A stretch of DNA of 64,000 nt from Mytilinidion resinicola (taxonomy: Eukaryota; Ascomycota; Dothideomycetes; Mytilinidiales; Mytilinidiaceae), in the NCBI RefSeq assembly GCF_010093595.1, contig NW_022985438.1:1013435-1077434 (forward strand), in the 5' to 3' direction. Positions 57,302-64,000 of this stretch are shown here, piece by piece. Position 1 is the stretch's first letter; each line of letters begins with the position of its first letter. The notes below the pieces were generated by a model. That model had not been told where the DNA came from and made no database searches. It saw nothing but the letters and a program-made list of their open reading frames with translations. A program made the translations under genes and the position numbers.

Positions 57302-58683
57302 ATGGTTAACGCGACCATGCAGTCGGACCTGCCGCCGCTCCCGTCCTACACACTCAAGCCGGTCCCGCCTCTGGTCTCATGGCTGAAGGACGAGTACATG
57401 ACCTTATTGCTCCCCGTTCTCGCATACTGGGTAGTATCCATGATATTCCACGTAATCGACGTGTACGACTTATTCCCTCAATACCGACTACACACCCCCG
57501 CCGAAGTCCTCAAGCGAAACCATGTCTCGCGATGGGACGTATTCCGCGACGTCATCATCCAGCAGGTCATACAGACCATCTTCGGCTTCGCGCTAAGCCT
57601 GCTTGATGAGGAAGCAACATACGGGAAGGAAGAGTACAGCATTGCTAGCTGGGCCTTGTTGATTCGAAAAGCACAGCATTATGTTCCCGCCTTGCTATCG
57701 GTTGTCGGTCTGAACGCTGGTGCTCTGGCTAGCAACCTTAACCTCACCCACCCAAACGCAGCATCAATTCTCTCGGGTGGGAGATACCCGGGGCTGGTGC
57801 AGCTGGTCTCCGTGAACGGCCAAAGCGAGATTGCACCAGCCTTTGCGCCTTGGGAAATGCAGCTCGCCAAGGCCCTGTACTGGGTGGTTGTACCCGCGTT
57901 GCAGTTCTTCATTGGCATTGTAATCGTCGACACCTGGCAATACTTCCTTCATCGTGCGATGCACGTGAACAGGTGGTTGTATGGTACGTTAATAATGCGA
58001 ACTCCGTCCATACCTTCATGGCCATGTCACTAACTATAGTCTTAGCAACTTTCCACTCGCGACACCACAAGTTATATGTGCCTTATGCATACGGCGCGCT
58101 CTACAACCATCCATTCGAAGGCTTTCTCCTCGATACCCTAGGCACCGGTTTGGCTTACCTCGTTTCTGGCATGACCGTCAGGCAGTCCATGTGGTTCTTT
58201 ACCTGCGCCAGCATCAAAACCGTGGACGACCACTGTGGCTACTCGCTCCCATTCGACCCTCTCCAGCTTATTACTTCAAACAATGCCGCCTACCATGATA
58301 TCCATCACCAAAGCTGGGGCATCAAGACAAACTTCTCTCAGCCATTCTTCACGATCTGGGATCGCATCCTGAATACTATGTGGAAAGGGGGTGACGTATC
58401 TGCACGATACGAGAAGAGCCGAGTGCACGCCCAGCACAAGGTCGATCGCGATAATGGAATCAGAGCGGCGCAGTCGGACAGCGTCAACACTTCATCTGCA
58501 TCCGAAATGGATGAAACCATCAAGAACTCATCGAATACACCAATATCAGTACGGCGGACAACCCGAAAGAAAGCGACAAGCATATCGCAACAGTCCGGAA
58601 ATCTCAAAGGGCTGCGTAACAAGGTGAACGAGAGTTTGCAAGGAAAAGGAGGGAACGTTTTAGGAGTGGAGAGCGGACATTGA
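57302..58683 (+). CDS. SUR2: Sphinganine C4-hydroxylase (SUR2 type)
   Basis: This ER membrane di-iron enzyme hydroxylates sphinganine to phytosphingosine. Two exons, 57302-57983 and 58046-58683, join through an intron that splits the gene between the first and second His boxes; the protein has 439 residues. The three histidine motifs of the fatty-acid hydroxylase superfamily are present: FLHRAMH, HSRHH and HDIHH. Membrane segments include TLLLPVLAYWVVSMIFHVIDVY and LYWVVVPALQFFIGIVIVDTW. The core resembles yeast Sur2, but the protein is longer by a polar, Ser-rich tail of about 100 residues (after residue 340) and by an insertion around residues 105-165. The start MVNATMQSDLPPLP is close to fungal relatives; frames upstream are not family-like. 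Confidence 0.92.
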
Positions 58684-59738
58684 TTTCGCGATAATTTTTT
58701 TGGCCCTGTCTTCTGCCTGGGGCTCCTAGGACTGCGTCTGGCTTTTTGTCGCTACCTACCCTACCCTAGCGTCAAAGTCATGCTTGCATGCGACGACCCC
58801 TAGGACATCACGACCCTGCCATTCTTTTCTTCGGAGCCTCAAGCGTTGATTAGAGTTTATGTACAACGCGGTCCATGCAGCGCGCATCAGGATCTTAATG
58901 TCTATTACTACTTCTTGTTTCAAACCTAGGGAAGTCAATTCAGTTCTTTGTATCACGATCCCGTTGCACGGGCTTCGGAAAGATTGCTTGGAGGACTAGG
59001 AAAGTGTACGAGTTCATTGCTTATGGTCGGCATTGTACAAACACATTCGCTATGAAGAGGGGTATCTGGAGTTCAGGACGCGATTGGATTACGAAACTCA
59101 ATCCGAACTATCATACCTTTCATTTCAAAAGTCGACTGCAATACCTCGCTGATGACATGCCATTGCTCGTGCGTTCCGGGAGATAGGTAACACCAGAAAT
59201 TCGAGTTCGATGTCGCTCTAACAGTCTTAAAATCCTCATTTCTCGCTTTGGGTGCTCTCGTTCAACGCCCCCTAATTCCGTTCCTCAATATCGCTAGAGA
59301 AGTCACGTGTCTTCAAAATCCTCTTCCTCCAACACCCAACTCTCTTAGGACAGCAGTCACTTTTGCTTCCAGGTATTTCTATTATAACAGTCGATCCGGG
59401 ATGCTGCTATTTCGCGAAACCGTTGTTAACGCAATCCCTTCGGTCAGGCTATAGCTTCACAAGCTCAGTGTATTTTCACAATGCTCATGTCTTTGTAGTT
59501 GCTCAAGTCTTTGTAGTAGTTGAATTTTCGCAACGCATCGTGCGGGATATAAAAAGCGGACGCAGTAAGGTCTCTACCCCTTCTACAAACTTCCCTGAAA
59601 TACGCTCCTCGTCTGCTTTTTCCTAGAATCGCACAGAACTCAGTCATTCTTTGAAACTGTCAGATTTCCCACCAAGTTACGCAAGCTACGATCAGCATAC
59701 CCCAATCTACACGTAGCAGACTGCCCGCCAAAACAAAT
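58684..59738. other. Intergenic, no gene seen
   Basis: About 1 kb between two plus-strand genes. A CTTTGTAGTTG/CTCAAGTCTTTGTAGTAG direct repeat lies near 59490-59520. No gene supported. Confidence 0.45.
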
Positions 59739-61661
59739 ATGTCCGCCGCTCAGCAAGGTTTTTCGAAGGGCCAAGTTTACCGCGCAACATCATACTCACA
59801 TCTCGGCCGGCGCGATATCGCAAAGCTGACCGCCATACTACGAGATAGTCCACTTCCTTGCGACGACATCAATTCCGAAAAGACGCAGAAATACATCAGG
59901 CGGGTCAAGAAAGCTACACAAGCCCTTCCGCCGCATTTACTGCGTAATAGCGTCGCATTGAAGATCAGCAACATATTCATGAAGAATGGCGATCTAAGTA
60001 GAGCAGGGCTTTGCCACAATTTGCACGAGAAGCTTCCCGCGAAGCTTGTTCAAAGCATATTTTCTTGGATTAGACATGAGATTGAAGAGGGCATTCCGCG
60101 CTTCTTCCACATTCTGTACTTCCATAATGCGCTGACTCCTGAACAAGAGAAGTTTGTTCGCTACCTTGAGTTGATCCCCGAGATGTGGCAAAATGACTAC
60201 GATGCTCGAAAGACGGCTCCACCCAATAGGGAACCAATCTACTCGCAGGTTGAACAGAACGGGATCGTCCTAAGCCGATGGGCTAAGGGACAACACCAAT
60301 GCCCAGCATGTATGCTAGCACGAATTGGCGGCAGCTATCGAGCTTGCTATGGCCTCTTGTTAGGCATACTCGCTCGATGGTCAACCGCAAAGACCAAAGC
60401 GGATACGAGCCGCAGACTTCAATGGGTGGAGCGCTGGGTCCACCAATTCCAGCCAGGTGCCGATCGATTCGCATGGCCAGAGGCTCAAAAATTGAAGGAA
60501 ATTTGGAAAGATGTGGCACGCCAGATCAGAGATGGGGAGTTTGAAGACCCATTGAAGCGCTCTCCAACCTTCTCCGTTGAATCAACGGCGTTTGTTGGTC
60601 GTCCTCCAACAGTATCCTCCAATGCGACCGCTCCTGTCGATGTCACAGAGCCGTACCATCCTGACGGAGGATTCCCTAGTAACCGAGAGAATCCCTTTAA
60701 AAGCCCGTTCGAAAGCCCGCCTACTTCGCCACGACATAGCAACAGCGAACGCGAGCTTGTTGACGATCAAAGTGAATATGAGTACCACGAAGACCCCGAC
60801 AAGGACGGACAGGTCAGCGCAACTGTTAATCCATGGGATCTCACAAATCTCCCACACCCTGCGGCATCCTCCATCTACTCCCAGGCAGGCGCATCCCCAG
60901 CTTCAATACCACAAGGAAATGCTGCGGCCTATGCTGCAGACTACGCTTCATCTCTAGGCAATGTGCTCGAAGACGAGCCACAAGAAGGAGTTGCGCCGCC
61001 GGCGACTGAACCACTGTTCGCACGCGATGCCTGGATCAACTACAACAACAGCGAACAAGTCGACAACGGAGACGGAGCTGCAGATAAATCGTCAGGTCAG
61101 GCGGTTGCGGGCGTAACGCCCTATAAAAGCATTTTCGAAAACACCGTGGAGCGGTCTCAGAGCTCGAGGCGTCCAGAACGGCAACCTGCCGCTACGCCAC
61201 GATCGCCACTGATTCGTAACACCAGTGTCCGCCGTCAAGACAATCATACCGGCACGCCAGGCTATCCGGCTCCAGTCAACCAAAACCCCTACGAATTCCA
61301 GCCCTCCCCGGTTTCTTCCCGTGCCGCTTCCCCAGTAACAGTGCCAGGGAGACCCTATAGCGTCAGCCCGCTCAGCTCTTCACGCCCGCCTAGCCCTCCA
61401 CGCGAGCAACGCGACCCTCGATTCAACGATCCCAACTGGATTCAAAACGGTATCCGAAGTCGGCCCTTGAGTACCGCGTCTACGGCTTGGGAGAAGTTCT
61501 ACGATGACCCCAGGGAAATAATGGCTAAGCGAGAGCGAGAGAAAGCGAAAGTGCCCCCGCTCCCGCCGGTACCGAGGATGCTGCAGAATCCTTTCTCCTT
61601 CTCGTTCAATAGGAAGGGGAAGAAGAAAGACAAGGATAAGGAAGACAAAGATAGGTCGTAA
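59739..61661 (+). CDS. Conserved fungal protein, function unknown
   Basis: This intronless 640-residue frame has coding character throughout, but I do not recognise a named domain. Residues 1-270 look globular and helical (KISNIFMKNGDLSRAGLCHNL, SIFSWIRHEIEEGIPRFFHILY), with one CPAC pair at about residue 190 (GQHQCPACMLARIGGSYRACYG) that could bind a metal. Residues 280-610 are disordered and rich in Pro and Ser (NPFKSPFESPPTSPRHS, SSSRPPSPPREQ), typical of phosphorylated scaffolds. The C-terminus is a Lys/Asp-rich tail (KGKKKDKDKEDKDRS). Length and uninterrupted frame argue for a real gene. Proteins with this layout occur in related ascomycetes as far as I recall, but no role is assigned. 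Confidence 0.8.
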   Translation: MSAAQQGFSKGQVYRATSYSHLGRRDIAKLTAILRDSPLPCDDINSEKTQKYIRRVKKATQALPPHLLRNSVALKISNIFMKNGDLSRAGLCHNLHEKLPAKLVQSIFSWIRHEIEEGIPRFFHILYFHNALTPEQEKFVRYLELIPEMWQNDYDARKTAPPNREPIYSQVEQNGIVLSRWAKGQHQCPACMLARIGGSYRACYGLLLGILARWSTAKTKADTSRRLQWVERWVHQFQPGADRFAWPEAQKLKEIWKDVARQIRDGEFEDPLKRSPTFSVESTAFVGRPPTVSSNATAPVDVTEPYHPDGGFPSNRENPFKSPFESPPTSPRHSNSERELVDDQSEYEYHEDPDKDGQVSATVNPWDLTNLPHPAASSIYSQAGASPASIPQGNAAAYAADYASSLGNVLEDEPQEGVAPPATEPLFARDAWINYNNSEQVDNGDGAADKSSGQAVAGVTPYKSIFENTVERSQSSRRPERQPAATPRSPLIRNTSVRRQDNHTGTPGYPAPVNQNPYEFQPSPVSSRAASPVTVPGRPYSVSPLSSSRPPSPPREQRDPRFNDPNWIQNGIRSRPLSTASTAWEKFYDDPREIMAKREREKAKVPPLPPVPRMLQNPFSFSFNRKGKKKDKDKEDKDRS

Positions 61662-62307
61662 GGGACCTACTCTTGAACCACGAGCTAGATGAGTCGCGAT
61701 AACTGTCTAGTCATGAATGATTGCGGTTTGCGTTTGCTAATTTTTTAGAATACTTACGTTGAATAGTGCGGCTTTGTTGGCGCGTTGTTTGGCAATGAAA
61801 ATGGAGCTCTTTTCTCTGGAATTTCAAGGTACGTGGTTTCGTGATGGTGATCATTGATTTTGTAGACCTTACGGAGAAATCCCAAACCGTAACCACCGGT
61901 TTAGCACCCAGCTCACGTGTCCTAACTCTCTAACGTCCATCCCTGCGTGGCGAAACACACCCCGTGACGAAACAAAAGACGGGTAACGTAGGTGGCAAGC
62001 GAGCTGCGCACCCTTCAACCTTTTACGACGCGATACCTCGTAACTACAATGGCTCCACCAAATAAAAATTGTTTGCCATACAACGAAGGAGACATCTTCC
62101 TTGCTATCTTATCTATCGATTCTACATAAAATCCTAGTGCATGACGCGCTTCATCAATATACAATATCCCTGAATCCACACTATGCTTCCAACGCGCTGG
62201 AACGTGTGCACAACGCAAATGCGAGCCTAACTTAAAGAAACTTACTATGCTTAAAAAGTAAGTAATTGTTAGATATATACTAGACTTAGATGCAATATAC
62301 TACGTCA
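61662..62307. other. Intergenic before the Mutator-like element
   Basis: No gene seen. The element's left boundary probably lies in the last few tens of bases, but I could not fix it. Confidence 0.4.
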
Positions 62308-62482
62308 GGGAAATAGTTCCCTGCGGATTTTATGCGGTTCGCCGCAGTTCGCCGCAAACGGCGCGGTTTGCGCCAACCAGTCTATGGCGTATGGTCTCGA
62401 TTCCTTTGCGGCGAACTATGGCAAACTGCTGCAAACTGCTATAAGTAATACTTTTCCGCAGGTATAATATTGGGCGCTAGTA

Positions 62483-62541
62483 CCTGTACACCCCCTTTTT
62501 AGTAGTTGTACACCCCCCTTTCTAGTAGTTGTACACCCCCT
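62483..62541. repeat. Three short tandem units near the transposon end
   Basis: The motif (ta)gt-gttgtacaccccc(cttt) occurs three times at about 20-bp steps: cctgtacaccccctttttag, tagttgtacaccccccttt and tagttgtacaccccctaaa. This may be a subterminal transposase-binding array. Confidence 0.65.
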
Positions 62542-62714
62542 AAACCCCTGTCGTTTCACCGCCCTCTAATTGGCTCGGAGGCCCGGCTAGGGCCTCCGAT
62601 TCGCTCGCTTAATTCGCTTACCAATTCTAAATGCTCACTCCAAATGCGGCGTGTACACAAGCAATCACCGCCTCTTCCTCCACCTCCACAATACACCTCC
62701 ACAATACACTCACC

Positions 62715-64000
62715 ATGGCCCTCCAGCCGCCACGGCTAGCGTACTACGCTACAGCGGAGGAAGCGCATATTGCTCTACAAACGCACGCCTCATTGCAGGG
62801 CTACGGGTTGGCCAAATATCGTACCAAACCGGACAAGACTATAGCAAAGACGACCCGAAAAATATGGTATATGTGTACTTTTGCACGCCTTCACGTGCCT
62901 CAGAACCGTATACGTGAGACTGGAAGCAAGAGGACCGGCTGTACTATGAAAGGAACTCTCACCCGACAGCCCGAAGGCACATGGATGTGGGAAACAACAG
63001 AAGCCTCTCATTTTGGCCATGAAGCTATACTTAAAACAACAGCCTTGCCTGTATTACGTCGCCTTGAGCGTACGGAGGAGGTAAGGAAGGTTATTCGCGA
63101 TGACCTCTCCAGTGGTGGTGCACCTGCAGCGACGTATACAAAGCTGCTAAAGCAGGGGGTAAGTATTACAAAGGACGATATCAACAATGAGCGCAAATCA
63201 TACAGGAAGGAACTCCTCAAAGGCCTCAGTCCCATCCAGGCACTACTCCACACGTTAGAAACGTATGGCAGCGATGGAGAGGCGGGCAAGTTCTTCTACA
63301 GCTATTCACTGAATGATGAAAACCGCGTTGATCACCTCTTCTTTGCACACCCACAGTCGATTGAGCTCCTCAAGTCTAACTACGACGTCATCCTCCTTGA
63401 CTGTACATACAAGACTAACCGTTTTGGTATGCCGTTGCTGCATATAACGGGTATTACGTGCATAGGAACTAGCTTCGAGATTGCCTATTGTTTCATTCCG
63501 AGAGAGAAGGACCCGAACTACGACTGGGCAGCACAACAGCTTTACGAGCTCTTCCAAGCGTATTCGCTACGCCCACGCGTTTTCTGTACAGATAAAGAAG
63601 CCGCGTTGAAGAAGGCCCTAAGAGCTAAGTGGCCGGGTGTCCCGCAGCTGCTGTGTATATGGCATATCGACAAGAACTTCGTCACCAAGCTAGCTGAGGT
63701 CTACAAGGAGGCACATACGTACGAGGCAGGCAGCGCACCTCCTACACCTACAACAGATGAGGAGAGAGCTGCTGTACAGAAAAAGGAACAGGACAAAAAG
63801 AGTGAATTCCTTGGCCGCTGGAGCGCTCTAGTCAGGAAGGTCAATCAGGATGAGTTCGAGAGTGAGTGGAAGAAGCTACAGGAGGACTACAAGGAGAGGT
63901 GGCAGCTGATTAAGTATATGGATGATGAGTGGTGGCCGTGTAGGTGGCAGTGGGCGTACTGCTACACAAAGAGCACTCGACATTTTGGTACAGTGTAAGT
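62715..64000 (+). CDS. MULE transposase, cut by the window edge
   Basis: The frame runs open to the window end (at least 428 residues). The N-terminus carries a FAR1/WRKY-GCM1-like zinc-binding region: YMCTFARL, then KRTGCTMKGTLTRQPEG and WETTEASHFGHE, giving a C-C-H-H pattern. The central MULE/DDE domain shows VILLDCTYKTNRFGMPLLHITG (first Asp), then RVFCTDKEAALKKALRAKWP (second Asp) and QLLCIWHIDKNFVTKL. The catalytic Glu would come later, outside this view or near the end. I choose the methionine at 62715 (MALQPPRLAYYATAEEAH), as it starts the conserved part; one at 62631 is also in frame. No lesion is visible, so the copy may be functional. Confidence 0.88.

Larger units (their letters stand above)
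62308..64000 (+). mobile_element. Mutator-like DNA transposon, 5' part
   Basis: The transposase gene is preceded by about 400 bp of structured sequence: a block of GCGGCGAA/TTCGCCGC motifs in both orientations (perfect 13-bp inverted repeat 62347-62359 and 62405-62417) and three spaced copies of gtagttgtacacccccctt (about 62480-62541). MULEs carry long terminal inverted repeats and 9-bp target duplications. Neither can be verified, because the right end lies outside the window, so the left boundary is a guess. Confidence 0.6.

Noticed and set aside
1..64000. tRNA, rRNA or CRISPR features
   Set aside because: No cloverleaf-type sequence, rRNA segment or regularly spaced repeat array was recognised by eye; a tRNA scan was not possible.

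Overview
The window is nuclear DNA of a filamentous ascomycete (Pezizomycotina; Dothideomycetes or a close relative is my guess). The evidence is short GT-AG introns of about 46-110 bp in most genes, a G-protein gamma subunit ending in a CaaX box, a hybrid histidine kinase, an RNA-silencing RNA-dependent RNA polymerase, a TAP-type alpha/beta hydrolase, a PTH11/rhodopsin-like membrane protein, and a tyrosinase. I see no bacterial or organellar features, no CRISPR array, and no tRNA or rRNA that I could recognise.

Layout. 0.7-5.4 kb: a G-gamma gene (minus) head-to-head with eIF3a (plus). 7.3-9.4 kb: an MFS efflux transporter. 9.4-12.4 kb: gene-poor DNA holding a 284-bp LTR-like insertion. 12.4-14.4 kb: a CorA-like membrane protein gene broken by one stop. 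14.7-18 kb: a GNAT acetyltransferase, a Kre9/Knh1-type secreted Ser/Thr-rich protein and a hotdog thioesterase (all minus). 18.4-20.1 kb: a 12-exon tyrosinase gene with lesions. 21.9-23.4 kb: a seven-exon rhodopsin-like membrane protein. 23.9-26.2 kb: a protein kinase with an acidic repeat. 27.1-31.4 kb: a GAF hybrid histidine kinase (minus). 31.8-32.3 kb: decayed tandem repeats. 32.3-33.5 kb: a glutathione S-transferase-like protein. 34.1-34.8 kb: a frameshifted secreted phospholipase A2. 35.5-36.3 kb: an F-box-like protein. 36.6-38.9 kb: a membrane-anchored TAP-like hydrolase. 39.2-41.2 kb: three related repeat units, each with a promoter-like end. 41.4-42.8 kb: a decayed AKT2-like hydrolase with a peroxisomal C-terminus. 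44.0-48.5 kb: two related RNase H-repeat genes, both interrupted. 48.76-49.07 kb: a second copy of the LTR-like insertion. 50.6-55.0 kb: an RdRP. 56.0-58.7 kb: TCTP and a SUR2-type sphingolipid hydroxylase, divergent. 59.7-61.7 kb: a conserved fungal protein of unknown function. 62.3 kb to the edge: a Mutator-like transposon with its transposase cut by the window end.

The genes do not form one pathway. Housekeeping genes (eIF3a, G-gamma, TCTP, SUR2, RdRP) are intact. Accessory genes between them (CorA-like, tyrosinase, PLA2, AKT2-like, RNase H repeats) are often broken, with transposon fragments and unexplained repeats nearby. The three observations I rate highest are the triplicated promoter-bearing unit at 39-41 kb, the RNase H-repeat gene pair, and the paired LTR-like insertions with unusual ends and intact 5-bp target duplications.
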